Assembly: GCA_938016265.1 (NCBI GenBank)
Contig: CALLWB010000052.1
Coordinates: 39,007-103,006 of the forward strand
Reading direction: 5' to 3'
Length of the DNA stretch: 64,000 bases
Source of the DNA: an uncultured Saprospiraceae bacterium
GTDB lineage: Bacteria; Bacteroidota; Bacteroidia; Chitinophagales; Saprospiraceae
Shown here: positions 45,801-55,202 of the stretch, in pieces
Layout: the number at the start of each line of letters is the position of its first letter
How positions within the stretch are numbered: position 1 is the stretch's first letter
Notes under the pieces: model-generated
Seen by the model: the letters and a program-made list of their open reading frames with translations, nothing else
What the model was told of the DNA's origin: nothing
The model's database searches: none
Made by a program: the position numbers and the translations under genes

Positions 45801-48800
45801 CATGCTAAATAGTAGTCTGGTCCCTACAATCAATAGTTTGACAATTACAGACCCAGACTGTATGAGTGCTAATGGTCAAATTGTAGTTAATGCGACTGGT
45901 GGAACAGCCCCTCTGATGTATAGTATTGGTGGAGGCTTCCAGACTTCAAATACGTTTAGTGGTCTTGCTCCTGGTTCCTATACAGTTACCGTAGAAGACG
46001 ATTTAGGGTGTCAATTTACTGATATGGCGGTTCTTACTGAACAACCAGGCGCTGAGATTGATAGCGTTACACCAGTTGACCCTAGTTGTATGGGAACAGA
46101 TGGATCAATTACTATACTTGCCAGTGGCGGAGTTGCTCCAATTCAATATAATATAGGAATGGGCTTTGTTGCTAACAATGTCTTCAACAATTTACCCCAA
46201 GGAGCCTATTTAATAATCATCCAGGATGGCAGCGGGTGTATGGACACCACTTCAGTAACACTGACAGATGGCCCTGGACCAATGATCACCAACACAAGTA
46301 CAACACAACCAAATTGTAATGCTTCAGATGGGAGTATCGTTATAACAGCATCAGGAGGATCTCCAGCGCTTCAATACAGTAATGATGGAGGAACCACCTT
46401 CCAACCAGGGGGCACCTTTGCGACTCTTCCGCAAGGAAATTATTCAATTGTTGTTATGGATGCCAATGGTTGCACAGATACTGCTTTAATAGCATTATCA
46501 GATTTAAACGGACCTACGGTAAGTACCACTTTTACTGATGAAAATTGTGGTCAGGCAAATGGAACCATCACGGTTACTGGTGGAGGTGGAGTTCCAACCT
46601 ATACTTACAGTAATGATAATGGAGTTACTTTCCAGGCGACCAATGTGTTTATGGGATTAAGTGCAGGTACCTATGATATCGTCCTACAAGATGCAAATAT
46701 GTGTCAGGTTTCTACACAAGTAACCATTACCAACTTGCCGGGACCAACAATTGACAATGTCGCTGTTGCAAATACCACTTGTACGCAAAATAATGGATCG
46801 ATTGTAATAACAGCTTCTGGTGGAGACATGCCTTATCTATATAGTATAGACGGTGGCTCTACTACCCAAGCAACGAATACCTTTAATGCACTAATGACAG
46901 GTACTTATGATGTTGTAGTAACAGACGATAATGGCTGTATTGCAACAGACCAAGTAACGATTACAGATAATCCAGGACCTGTTGTAACTAGTGTTACTCC
47001 AGTAAATGAAACTTGTGGAGATTCTAATGGATCCTTCACCGTAAATACGACCGGGGGAACAGCCCCTCTTACTTTCAGTAATGGAACAACCACTCAAGGC
47101 TCAAATGTATTTACTGGATTGCCAGCAGGTACCTATCCTATTCTGGTAACAGATGATAACGGGTGTACAGCTACCAGTAGTGTAACTATCACCAATATCC
47201 CTGGTGCTACTATTGACAATATTATTGGTGTAAACACCACGTGCAGTAATGCAAATGGATCGATAGAAATCATTGCAACTGGCGGTACGCCAACTTTAGA
47301 CTATAGTATTGATAATGGGACTACCTTCCAGCCAGCAAACATATTTAACAACTTGACTGCTGGCGTCTATGATGTTGTAGTTGAAGACGCAAATGGATGC
47401 CAGACGACAGGAACTGTTACCTTAACGGATGATGCAGGGCCAGTGATTGCAAATGTTGGTGCGACCAACCCTTCTTGTGGTGATCCAAACGGATCTATTG
47501 TAATAAATGTTACTGGCGGAACTCCTGCTTTACAATATAGTATTGACAACGGAACTACTTTCCAAGGGTCAAATACCTTTAACGGATTACTAGGTGGTAG
47601 CTACAATATTGTTGTGATTGACGCCAATATGTGTCAGGCAACTTCCTTTGTCGCCCTTGTTGATCAAGCCGGGCCAGCCATTGATAGTGTAAATGTTGTA
47701 GATCCAACTTGCGGTCTCAATAATGGAAGCATTTCCGTTTTCACTTCAGGCGGTACCGCACCAATAAACTATAGCATTGACAATGGAACTACCTTCCAAA
47801 CCAGTAGCATTTTCTCTGGTCTTGCTCCTGGTAGCTATCCAGTATTGGTTCAAGATTTTAATGGTTGTGAACAATCCTTCCAGGCTATTCTAGCAACCTC
47901 TTCTGCACCAGTAATCAATAATGTAGTTGTAACACACACTACTTGTAATCAGAATGACGGGGCACTAGAAATTTTGGCCAGCGGTGGAACACCTCCTCTA
48001 GAATACAGTATTAACAATGGAGCCACCTTTACTAGTAATAACATTTTTACAAATCTTGCAGCAGGTAGCTATATGATAGTTGTGCAGGACCCTATTGGTT
48101 GTACTGCGACCTCTATGGTTCTTGTCAATCCTTCTACCTCAGTGATGATAGATAGTTTGGTGCCAACACATCCATCTTGTGGTTTCGACAATGGAGAAAT
48201 TACGGCGTTTGCAAGCTCTGGCTTAGCACCTTATCAGTTTTCAATCGATAATGGAACGAGCTACCAATCTTCTAATCAATTTACGAGCTTAGCTCCTGGA
48301 TTGTATAACATTGTTGCACTAGATGCTAACGGATGTACAACAACAGGTAGTATCAACATGAATCCTTCTACGGCTGTTGTCATTAGCAATGTAAGTGGTA
48401 TAGATGGAACTTGTGGATTGCAAAACGGATTAATTGACATCACAGTTACTGGAGGAATATTAAATTATCAATATAGTATTGATGGAGGAACTACCTTCCA
48501 ATCTGCTAGTGTCTTTAACGGATTGTCTTCTGGAACGTATAATATTGTAGTTCTTGATGCCGTTGGATGTTCTGACAATGCTCAGGTTACTCTGAACAAC
48601 TCTACTTCTCCTGTTATTGATCTGGTCAATACAACCAATCCTAGTTCTTGTGGATTGTTTGATGGCGGCTTGCAAGTTTTTGCCAGCTTAGGCACACCAC
48701 CGATACAATACAGTATTAATAATGGTATGAACTATCAAGGTGCTAATACCTTTACTGGTCTTGGGGCAAATACCTATAATGTAGTTGTGATCGATGCAAT

Positions 48801-51210
48801 AGGCTGTACAGATACTTTAATTGTTGTGTTATCTGATCCAAATGCACCTGTAATTGATAGTGTAAGTACTGTGGATCCAAGTTGCGGTAATGATGATGGT
48901 AGTGTCGAAATCTTTGTTTCAGGAGGAAATCCAAATTTCGAATATAGCATTGATGGTGGCACTGTATTCCAAGGATCAAATACTTTTGAAGACTTGCCAG
49001 CAGGGAGTTATGTTATTATTGTAGAAGATTTCCTAGGCTGTCAAACCACTACCGTACCGATTACCTTAATCAATAATGGAGCTCCGAATATCGATAATAT
49101 TTTTGTAACCAATACTTCTTGTGATCTTATCAATGGGATTATCGACATCAATGCTAGTGGAGGAACTATTCCCTACCAATATAGTATAGATGGAGGTGTA
49201 ACAAACCAACTACCGTCTACTTTTGCAGGAGTTGCTACTGGAACTTACGTTGTTGTGGTAACGGATGCTGAAGGATGTACTGCTACTGAGCAAGTTGTTG
49301 TTGCAAACGATGGGGATGTTCAATTGGACAACATTATCACAACAGATCCAAGCAGTTGCAATACTCAAGATGGATCGCTGATTATAACTGCAAGCGGAGG
49401 ACAAGCGCCTTATGAATTTAGTATAAACAATGGTATGACCTTCCAGAATAGCGGCTTATTTGTTGGCCTTGGAGCTAATACTTATAATGTCGTTGTCACT
49501 GATGCAAATGGATGTACCAAAACTCAGATTGCTGTGTTAAACGCTCTTACCGCACCTGTTATTGATAATATTATAACATTAGAGCCTAGCTGTGGAATGG
49601 ATAATGGAACTATTGAAATAGTTGCAAGCGGCGGTACTCCAAACTATGAATACAGTATTGATGGTGGAGCTACTTTCCAGGGTTCAAATATTTTCAACAA
49701 TCTTATGGCAGGTACTTATAGTGTTGTCGTAGAAGATTTTAAAGGCTGTACAGTAATTCAGGTGATTAGTATTAATAATCCTGGGGCTCCGACAATCGAT
49801 AACATTGTTGATGTCAATCCGGCTTGTGGTAATATAGATGGTACTATTGAGATCAATGTTTCTGGTGGCACGACGCCTTATAGTTATAGCATTGATAATG
49901 GAGTAAACTTCCAGGCAGGCAATTTATTTACCGGATTGAATTCTGGTGTTTATGATATTATAGTAGTGGATGATGCTGGTTGTGAAACTACCGATCAGGT
50001 TACCTTGACAAATACAGGAGCTGTAATGGCGAACCTTATTACTACCACGGATCCTACTTGTACAGATTCAAACGGAGATATTTCTATCCAAGTAAATGGA
50101 GGGACAGCACCTTATCAATACAGTATTGACAATGGAGTTACTTTTCAGGCTGGTGCTACATTTGATAATTTGCCTCCGGGCACATACAATGTAGTTGTTG
50201 AAGATGCGTCTGGATGTCAGGCTACGGATGTAGTGGTTCTTTCTACGGGCGGACTTCCGAATCTTACTGTTACAGCTCAGGATACTAATTGTGGTGATGT
50301 AGATGGTAGTATTGACATTCAGGTTGCTGGAGGAACGGCGCCGTTCCAGTACAGTATTGACAACGGAGTCACTTTTGTAGGTGGCAATTTGTTTGAAAAT
50401 CTGGATGCAGGTACTTATGAAGTGATTGTTGTTGATTTTAATGGTTGTCAGTCTTCTGAAACTGTAGTGTTGAATAATTCTTCTACTAATCCTGTTGATA
50501 TCATCCCAAGTGGTACTACAGACTTATGTTATGGACAAGAAGTGGCACTAAATGCAGGATCTGGTTATTCGACTTATGAATGGTCAACTGGAGAAACTGA
50601 TCAAATCATTAATGCAACAGAAAATGGCTTCTATTCGGTAACAGCAACGGACTCTAACGGATGTGCGACGGTTGATGAAATTGAGGTAATGGTCAGCGCT
50701 CCAATCGATTTGGATGTTGTCCAGATCCAAACGGTAGAATTGGGAGAGACGGTGGTCGTGAGTGTTTTATTCCCGGATCCGAATCAAACTTATGTTTGGA
50801 CGGGCTCTGATGGAAGTACTTATACTGGACCATCTTTCGTTTTTGATGCTACGGCTCAGGGGCAATATTCCTTTACTGTCACCTCTACTGTTGGTGATTG
50901 TTCGAATAATGCCTTTGTCCAGTTTGAGGTTGTTGACAGCAGTCAATGGGCAATGCCAAACGCATTCACTCCTAATGATGATGGATTGAATGATACTTTT
51001 GGGCCGCTTGCTGGTGGTTCTTTACGAGTAGTAGAATTCAAGGTATACAACCGATGGGGCGAAAAAATCCATGATGATCCAACTACAGATTGGGATGGTA
51101 CCTTCAGAGGAAAACGACAACCACAAGATGTTTATATCTATCAAGTTATTGTTGTTAATTTGGAAGGTATTCAAGAATCGAAAAATGGAGATGTTCATTT
51201 GTTGAAGTAG
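42850..51210 (+). CDS. Giant SprB-repeat surface adhesin 2 with type B sorting domain
   Basis: A secreted protein of about 2,786 residues. I choose ATG 42850 before the signal peptide (FLKNLLLLALICFFVSLQQKVYA); ATG 42859 is equally possible, and GTG 42817 less so. Residues about 30-300 form the module also found in the PKD protein at 11704 (SHAMGADLTYTCLG, FYRDC, GECCRN, DAEGDSLVYSL, VQEYRNGVLIGYTVRD). Ig-like segments follow, one interrupted by a domain starting PPPPGCGANLSGCNG and running to NITFNTCPA (about 515-717). I then count 23 repeat units (about 766-2547): two with the tryptophan form and 21 of the YSIDNG form. An Ig-like segment and the CHU_C sorting domain close it (MPNAFTPNDDGLNDTF, YNRWGEKIHDD, DVYIYQV). 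The last 240 residues are closely similar to those of adhesin 1, so the two are paralogs. Surface adhesion is inferred. Confidence 0.88.
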   Translation: MFLMSQKFLKNLLLLALICFFVSLQQKVYASHAMGADLTYTCLGNDQYEISLTFYRDCDGISAPTAPVIDIASATCGVTTSITLTQVGPGTEISPLCAAQINQSTCNGGSLQGVEQYTYTGVYTLPSMCTDWLISFGECCRNSAITNSDGPQNFDLFVSANIDNLTVSCNSSPSFTTPPVPYICAGQPFNYNHGAFDAEGDSLVYSLIAPADNFTATVPYVAGYSPTYPISTTPANQFNFDPLTGQMSFTPDMVQIGIVTVLVQEYRNGVLIGYTVRDMQVVVISCNNNVPAVIPPLPSEVMGGSFDGSTFQVCAGNTLSFDIDATDLDAADILTVTSNIATSIPGAIVNTIGVNPVVVQFTWPTNFNDVGIYNFTITIRDGACPTEGLQILGYDILVPGVNIIAEDTTVCENTTQMIQLDALPLGGTGNGTYSWSPVTGLDNPNISDPVATVTGPTEYIVTYNDGVCVVQDTIRIIFSGILSAEPEVSNICPNESVQLMADYIFAEEPPPPGCGANLSGCNGPALSIVAGTDVTATGPATTSNEAGSPFLGYYEDGRVQYLFRATELQALGMSSGLITDLALDVTAVNSNIPYSNFTISLGCVEDTTLNVIFLPNTLPVYTGTVTPVVGTNNFTFTTPYEWDGLSNIVVEICFDNTNYSSFDHVSYTATPFNSVVYQRVDNSVGCTLGGPVTPTDRRANITFNTCPAQPLFQNIAYTWAPSTGLNNPNIANPVATPAVSTTYIVTAVTDECTFMDTIQVNVQPLAISATGQVFGCGGSLGNLNVTVSTGTAPYTYMWSGGLPNIPNPMNVPTGNYTVTVTDATGCTNTAMVALGTTPPLVISVSNDTLLCNGDSDGEITLGISGGTAPYTFNWSNGATSQNISGLVAGTYTVTVLDDSGCVESATGVVSEPMPMTISTTTMDPTCNQMDGSITVTAGGGAPSYMYSNDGGTTFQASNTFPGLGAANYTIVVQDANGCTNTAVVMLNSSLVPTINSLTITDPDCMSANGQIVVNATGGTAPLMYSIGGGFQTSNTFSGLAPGSYTVTVEDDLGCQFTDMAVLTEQPGAEIDSVTPVDPSCMGTDGSITILASGGVAPIQYNIGMGFVANNVFNNLPQGAYLIIIQDGSGCMDTTSVTLTDGPGPMITNTSTTQPNCNASDGSIVITASGGSPALQYSNDGGTTFQPGGTFATLPQGNYSIVVMDANGCTDTALIALSDLNGPTVSTTFTDENCGQANGTITVTGGGGVPTYTYSNDNGVTFQATNVFMGLSAGTYDIVLQDANMCQVSTQVTITNLPGPTIDNVAVANTTCTQNNGSIVITASGGDMPYLYSIDGGSTTQATNTFNALMTGTYDVVVTDDNGCIATDQVTITDNPGPVVTSVTPVNETCGDSNGSFTVNTTGGTAPLTFSNGTTTQGSNVFTGLPAGTYPILVTDDNGCTATSSVTITNIPGATIDNIIGVNTTCSNANGSIEIIATGGTPTLDYSIDNGTTFQPANIFNNLTAGVYDVVVEDANGCQTTGTVTLTDDAGPVIANVGATNPSCGDPNGSIVINVTGGTPALQYSIDNGTTFQGSNTFNGLLGGSYNIVVIDANMCQATSFVALVDQAGPAIDSVNVVDPTCGLNNGSISVFTSGGTAPINYSIDNGTTFQTSSIFSGLAPGSYPVLVQDFNGCEQSFQAILATSSAPVINNVVVTHTTCNQNDGALEILASGGTPPLEYSINNGATFTSNNIFTNLAAGSYMIVVQDPIGCTATSMVLVNPSTSVMIDSLVPTHPSCGFDNGEITAFASSGLAPYQFSIDNGTSYQSSNQFTSLAPGLYNIVALDANGCTTTGSINMNPSTAVVISNVSGIDGTCGLQNGLIDITVTGGILNYQYSIDGGTTFQSASVFNGLSSGTYNIVVLDAVGCSDNAQVTLNNSTSPVIDLVNTTNPSSCGLFDGGLQVFASLGTPPIQYSINNGMNYQGANTFTGLGANTYNVVVIDAIGCTDTLIVVLSDPNAPVIDSVSTVDPSCGNDDGSVEIFVSGGNPNFEYSIDGGTVFQGSNTFEDLPAGSYVIIVEDFLGCQTTTVPITLINNGAPNIDNIFVTNTSCDLINGIIDINASGGTIPYQYSIDGGVTNQLPSTFAGVATGTYVVVVTDAEGCTATEQVVVANDGDVQLDNIITTDPSSCNTQDGSLIITASGGQAPYEFSINNGMTFQNSGLFVGLGANTYNVVVTDANGCTKTQIAVLNALTAPVIDNIITLEPSCGMDNGTIEIVASGGTPNYEYSIDGGATFQGSNIFNNLMAGTYSVVVEDFKGCTVIQVISINNPGAPTIDNIVDVNPACGNIDGTIEINVSGGTTPYSYSIDNGVNFQAGNLFTGLNSGVYDIIVVDDAGCETTDQVTLTNTGAVMANLITTTDPTCTDSNGDISIQVNGGTAPYQYSIDNGVTFQAGATFDNLPPGTYNVVVEDASGCQATDVVVLSTGGLPNLTVTAQDTNCGDVDGSIDIQVAGGTAPFQYSIDNGVTFVGGNLFENLDAGTYEVIVVDFNGCQSSETVVLNNSSTNPVDIIPSGTTDLCYGQEVALNAGSGYSTYEWSTGETDQIINATENGFYSVTATDSNGCATVDEIEVMVSAPIDLDVVQIQTVELGETVVVSVLFPDPNQTYVWTGSDGSTYTGPSFVFDATAQGQYSFTVTSTVGDCSNNAFVQFEVVDSSQWAMPNAFTPNDDGLNDTFGPLAGGSLRVVEFKVYNRWGEKIHDDPTTDWDGTFRGKRQPQDVYIYQVIVVNLEGIQESKNGDVHLLK
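45148..50490 (+). repeat. Tandem array of 23 SprB-type units in adhesin 2
   Basis: Units average about 77 residues. The common core is P-x-C-x-x-x-x-G at the start, GGTxPxxYSIDNGxTFQ in the middle and GxYxVVVxDxxGC at the end. Unlike adhesin 1 there is no four-unit super-period that I can see; neighbouring units differ by many residues. Confidence 0.8.
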
Positions 51211-51290
51211 AATGTAGTTAGTAGAAGGAAGAGGGACAATTGTGGACTGAACTTTTTTACCACTAACTAATAAACTATAAATAAGATAAC

Positions 51291-51328
51291 AGACCCGAAG
51301 GAACTATATTTCTTCGGGTCTTGTTTTT
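51291..51328 (+). terminator. Terminator after adhesin 2
   Basis: AGACCCGAAG (51291-51300) pairs perfectly with CTTCGGGTCT (51312-51321), followed by TGTTTTT. Confidence 0.9.
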
Positions 51329-51420
51329 GGAGCACAATGGATGGTCTAATGATTGGTAATAGAAGAAGTACTGATAAATAATTTTTGCTGGATAAGGTTA
51401 AGCATTTCTATTAAAAAGAA

Positions 51421-51428
51421 TACCTTTG
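51421..51428 (+). promoter_or_regulatory. -7 box before argS
   Basis: TACCTTTG matches TAnnTTTG exactly and lies 64 bases before the argS ATG. The nearest TTTG upstream (51384-51387) is too far for the usual 19-21-base spacing. Confidence 0.4.
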
Positions 51429-51492
51429 GGGCTTTAGTCTGACGGTCAACAAAAAGAGGCCGATTCAGCATAAGAAAAGATGAATTTATACT

Positions 51493-53250
51493 ATGGATGT
51501 TACACACATAATACGAGAACAAGTTGTATCTGCGGTAAAGAAACTATACGATGCAACACTATCTACCGACTCAATTTTGCTCAATCCAACTCGGAAAGAA
51601 TTTGAGGGAGACTATACGGTTGTTGTCTTTCCATTTACAAAAGCTGCCAGAAAAAAACCGGAAGCAATTGGGGAAGAATTAGGTAATTACCTGACGGAGC
51701 AAGTGGACGAGATTAGCGGATTTAATGTGATCAAAGGATTTTTGAATTTGACGATTAGCGATCACTTTTGGGGTAAATATTTGTTGAGCATTGCTAAAAA
51801 CCCTGATTTTTGTAAACACCCAGCAACAGGCAAGAAAATTATCGTCGAATTTTCCTCTCCAAATACCAATAAACCATTGCACTTAGGTCATATTCGTAAT
51901 ATACTCCTAGGCTGGTCTTGTAGTAAGATTTTGGAAGCCAACGGCAACACCGTGGTGAAAACACAAATTGTCAATGATCGGGGTATTCACATTTGTAAAA
52001 GTATGGTGGCCTGGGAGCGATTTGCAAACGGAGAAACTCCTGAATCCTCTGGATTGAAAGGAGATCATTTCGTCGGAAAATATTATGTAGCATTCAATAA
52101 TGAGGAAAAGAAACAAGCCGAAGGCTTAGAAGAAGGTCAAGAAACCGAAATCATGACTGCTACCAGAGCAATGCTCAAAAAATGGGAAGCAAATGATCCT
52201 GAAGTCAAAACTCTTTGGAGCAAAATGAATGGTTGGGTATACAGTGGGTTTGAACAAACTTACAAGAGTCTCGGCGTTCATTTCGATGTAAATTATTATG
52301 AATCAGAAACCTATCTTCTTGGAAAAGGAATCATTGACAAAGGTTTGGAAGACGGCATTTTTTACAAAAAAGAAGATGGCTCCGTGTGGATTGATTTGGA
52401 AGATGCAAAACTTGACCATAAATTAGTGCTGAGAAGTGATGGGACTTCCGTCTATATGACGCAGGACTTAGGTACGGCAAGAAAAAGAAATGAAGATCAC
52501 CAAATGCAGGGGATGACCTATGTGGTTGGGGATGAACAAAATTATCATTTTAAGGTGTTGTTTGAAATATTGAAGCGGTTGGGAGAACCTTATGCTGAAA
52601 ACCTGCATCACCTTTCTTATGGAATGGTTGGGCTACCAGATGGTAAAATGAAATCCAGAGAAGGAACCGTGGTGGACGCAGACGACCTGATTGCTGAAGT
52701 AATTGGGGAGGTAGAAAAAGATTCTAAAGAAAGAGGAGAAATAGAAGGCGCACCTGAAGCAGAAAGAAGAGAAATCTTCAGAATGGTAGGCTTGGGAGCG
52801 TTGAAATACCAAATGCTGAAGGTAGATCCTAAAAAAGGAATGATCTTCAACCCTGCGGAGTCAGTTGCCTTGCAAGGAGATACAGGACCTTATGTTCAAT
52901 TTGCCTATGTACGGATGCAAGGGATTTTGAGGAAATTGGAGAAAGGAGACAACAATGCAGATCCTGCTAAGTACACCTCTCTGCACCCACATGAAAAAAA
53001 TCTGTTATTGTTTATTCAGCAATATCCAGAGACTCTAGCTAGAGCAGGAGCTAACTTTGATCCTTCTGAAATTGCAAATTATGTATTCGAACTCGCTTCG
53101 TATTTCCATAAATTCTTGCATGATGTGAAGGTTTTGAAGGCAGAATCAGAAGAAGCAAAGGCCTTCAGATTGGAGCTTTCAAAAATGGTAGGACGGGTAT
53201 TGGAGGCTGCTTTCGACTTGCTGGGAATTGAGATGCCCGAACGAATGTAG
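51493..53250 (+). CDS. argS: Arginyl-tRNA synthetase
   Basis: A 585-residue class I synthetase that charges tRNA-Arg. The N-terminal additional domain is followed by VEFSSPNTNKPLHLGHIRNILLG with the HIGH-equivalent HLGH at 130-133. The SGLKGDHFVGKYYV insertion, the YMTQDLGTARKR segment, GMVGLPDGKMKSREGTVV as the KMSKS-like region, and the C-terminal DALR anticodon-binding part (QGDTGPYVQFAYVRMQGILRK onward) follow. The end LLGIEMPERM is characteristic of ArgS. It is followed by pyrR after 87 bases. Confidence 0.97.
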   Translation: MDVTHIIREQVVSAVKKLYDATLSTDSILLNPTRKEFEGDYTVVVFPFTKAARKKPEAIGEELGNYLTEQVDEISGFNVIKGFLNLTISDHFWGKYLLSIAKNPDFCKHPATGKKIIVEFSSPNTNKPLHLGHIRNILLGWSCSKILEANGNTVVKTQIVNDRGIHICKSMVAWERFANGETPESSGLKGDHFVGKYYVAFNNEEKKQAEGLEEGQETEIMTATRAMLKKWEANDPEVKTLWSKMNGWVYSGFEQTYKSLGVHFDVNYYESETYLLGKGIIDKGLEDGIFYKKEDGSVWIDLEDAKLDHKLVLRSDGTSVYMTQDLGTARKRNEDHQMQGMTYVVGDEQNYHFKVLFEILKRLGEPYAENLHHLSYGMVGLPDGKMKSREGTVVDADDLIAEVIGEVEKDSKERGEIEGAPEAERREIFRMVGLGALKYQMLKVDPKKGMIFNPAESVALQGDTGPYVQFAYVRMQGILRKLEKGDNNADPAKYTSLHPHEKNLLLFIQQYPETLARAGANFDPSEIANYVFELASYFHKFLHDVKVLKAESEEAKAFRLELSKMVGRVLEAAFDLLGIEMPERM

Positions 53251-53337
53251 GTTGCCATCGGCGACTTCCTTTTGGTTCTTTTTTTTCTTACTTTTGACTG
53301 TCTTTTTTAATACGGAAGCAAGTACTAATTTAATTGC

Positions 53338-53895
53338 ATGGAACAAGATCGCGTTATATTATCCGGGAAACGATTTGCGCTTACACTTGATCGACTTTGC
53401 CATCAAATCATTGAAAACCATGGAGATTTCAGCAATACCTGCTTGATTGGTGTGCAAGTTAGAGGTGTAAAGTTTGCCAATCGAATCTACCAAAATCTAT
53501 CCCAAATACTTGACCGAACAGATTTGGAATATGGCAAACTTGATGTCACCTTTTATAGAGATGATTTTAGGCGTCGCGAAGACCCACTAGCAGCAAGTTC
53601 CACTGAAATTGATTTTTTGGTAGAAGACAAAAATGTGGTTTTGATCGATGACGTATTGTATTCTGGAAGAACTATACGAGCAGCACTTGATGCCTTACAG
53701 CATTATGGTCGTCCCCGAAAAGTGGAATTGGTTTCGCTGGTAGACCGTCGGTTTAACCGGCATCTGCCCATCCAACCAGATTATCTTGGAATAACTGTCG
53801 ATGCAGTGGAGGAAGCTTATGTAAAAGTCGAGTGGGAAGAAGAACATGGCAAAGACAGAATCCTATTTTTCCCTAAGTCAAAAAACGAAATTTAG
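53338..53895 (+). CDS. pyrR: PyrR-type bifunctional regulator / uracil phosphoribosyltransferase
   Basis: A 185-residue type I phosphoribosyltransferase. The PRPP-binding loop is NVVLIDDVLYSGRTIRAALDAL and the PyrR phrases LIGVQVRGVKFANRI, DVTFYRDDFRRREDPLA and LVSLVDRRFNRHLPIQPDYLG are present. In Firmicutes PyrR binds pyr mRNA to attenuate transcription and also converts uracil to UMP. In Bacteroidota the enzymatic or regulatory role is less clear. The stop is directly followed by the pyrB ATG, with no base between, so the two genes are translationally coupled. I see no classical attenuator before it. Confidence 0.93.
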   Translation: MEQDRVILSGKRFALTLDRLCHQIIENHGDFSNTCLIGVQVRGVKFANRIYQNLSQILDRTDLEYGKLDVTFYRDDFRRREDPLAASSTEIDFLVEDKNVVLIDDVLYSGRTIRAALDALQHYGRPRKVELVSLVDRRFNRHLPIQPDYLGITVDAVEEAYVKVEWEEEHGKDRILFFPKSKNEI

Positions 53896-54825
53896 ATGCC
53901 ACAACTGAGTACCAAACATCTATTGGGAATAAAACAAATAACAGCGGAAGACATCCAGCTGATCTTCGAAACTGCAGATAAATTTAAGGAGGTGATCAAT
54001 CGGCCGATTAAAAAGGTGCCCTCTTTGCGGGATGTTACTGTGGCGAACTTATTTTTTGAAAACAGTACACGTACGCGAATTTCCTTCGAATTGGCTGAAA
54101 AACGACTTTCTGCAGATGTAGTAAATTTTTCCGCTTCTTCTTCTTCGGTAAAGAAGGGAGAAACGTTGCTGGATACTGTAAATAATATTTTGTCGATGAA
54201 AGTCGATATGGTAGTGATGCGGCATCCAGCACCTGGCGCACCGACCTTCCTGTCCAAGCACATCGATGCAAGTATTATCAATGCTGGAGATGGCACCCAT
54301 GAACATCCAACCCAAGCCTTGCTAGATGCCTTTTCTATGCGAGAACAGCTAGGTGATTTAAAAGGTAAAAAGGTCGCTATTTTTGGAGATATACAACATT
54401 CACGAGTTGCATTGAGCAACATTTTTTGCCTTAAGAAACTAGGTGCCCACGTAAAGGTTTGTGGCCCCCCTACCCTCATCCCAAAACACATTGATAGTCT
54501 TGGAGTAGAAGTTGAATACGATGTCCGAAAAACATTAGAGTGGTGTGATGTTGCTAATATTCTAAGGATACAATTAGAGCGACAGGATATAAAATATTTC
54601 CCATCCATTCGGGAGTATGCTCAAACGTTTGGTATCAATAAACAGATGTTGGATGATTTGAAAAAGGAAATAATCATTATGCATCCAGGTCCCATCAACC
54701 GAGGAGTTGAACTGACGAGTGAAGTCGCAGATTCTAAACACTCTATCATTCTAAAACAGGTTGAAAATGGGGTGGCTATTCGAATGGCCATCTTATATCT
54801 TTTAGCAGAAAAACGTAAAGTTTAG
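53896..54825 (+). CDS. pyrB: Aspartate carbamoyltransferase catalytic subunit
   Basis: A 309-residue enzyme that joins carbamoyl phosphate and aspartate in pyrimidine synthesis. The carbamoyl-phosphate site is FFENSTRTRISFELAEKRL (Ser57-Thr-Arg-Thr-Arg61), with SSVKKGETLLDTV, GDGTHEHPTQALLD and the late IIMHPGPINRGVEL. All are as expected for ATCase and unlike ornithine transcarbamoylase. It directly abuts pyrR. No pyrI regulatory subunit follows. Confidence 0.96.
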   Translation: MPQLSTKHLLGIKQITAEDIQLIFETADKFKEVINRPIKKVPSLRDVTVANLFFENSTRTRISFELAEKRLSADVVNFSASSSSVKKGETLLDTVNNILSMKVDMVVMRHPAPGAPTFLSKHIDASIINAGDGTHEHPTQALLDAFSMREQLGDLKGKKVAIFGDIQHSRVALSNIFCLKKLGAHVKVCGPPTLIPKHIDSLGVEVEYDVRKTLEWCDVANILRIQLERQDIKYFPSIREYAQTFGINKQMLDDLKKEIIIMHPGPINRGVELTSEVADSKHSIILKQVENGVAIRMAILYLLAEKRKV

Positions 54826-55202
54826 CGAATACTTTAATTATTTTGAATTAAATATTAACAGCATCCAATACCATATAACAATGTGCGCACTCGTCACGTT
54901 TGTGTTATTTACCGCGTCCTATTCCATAATAAACATATTATTTCTTATAACATTAAATACCGCCCCTCTGTTAGCCCCCCCTAACACACTGAAATTCATT
55001 GCATAAAATATTTATTTATAAAATTACAATACTTAGCAATATTGAAACTAAGTATCAAATAAAACGTAATTATTCTTAATAACATGTCCAAACACAAATA
55101 AGACGATCAAACTCCAACGTTAAATGTTAAAAATTTGTTAACGAAGCTTTGTTAGTCCTATTAAAATTGGTTAACTTAGATATGAATAAAAATTGCCCAA
55201 CC
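54826..55202 (+). other. 377-base intergenic region before the rod protein gene
   Basis: AT-rich with no gene, tRNA or clear terminator visible. The one local structure is TGTTAG (54969-54974) and CTAACA (54981-54986) around a six-C loop. In-frame TTG (55149) and ATG (55182) codons precede the start I chose for the next gene. Confidence 0.5.

Noticed and set aside
54969..54986. TGTTAG-C6-CTAACA as a terminator for pyrB
   Set aside because: The stem is only six bp, it has no T-tract and lies 144 bases past the stop codon.
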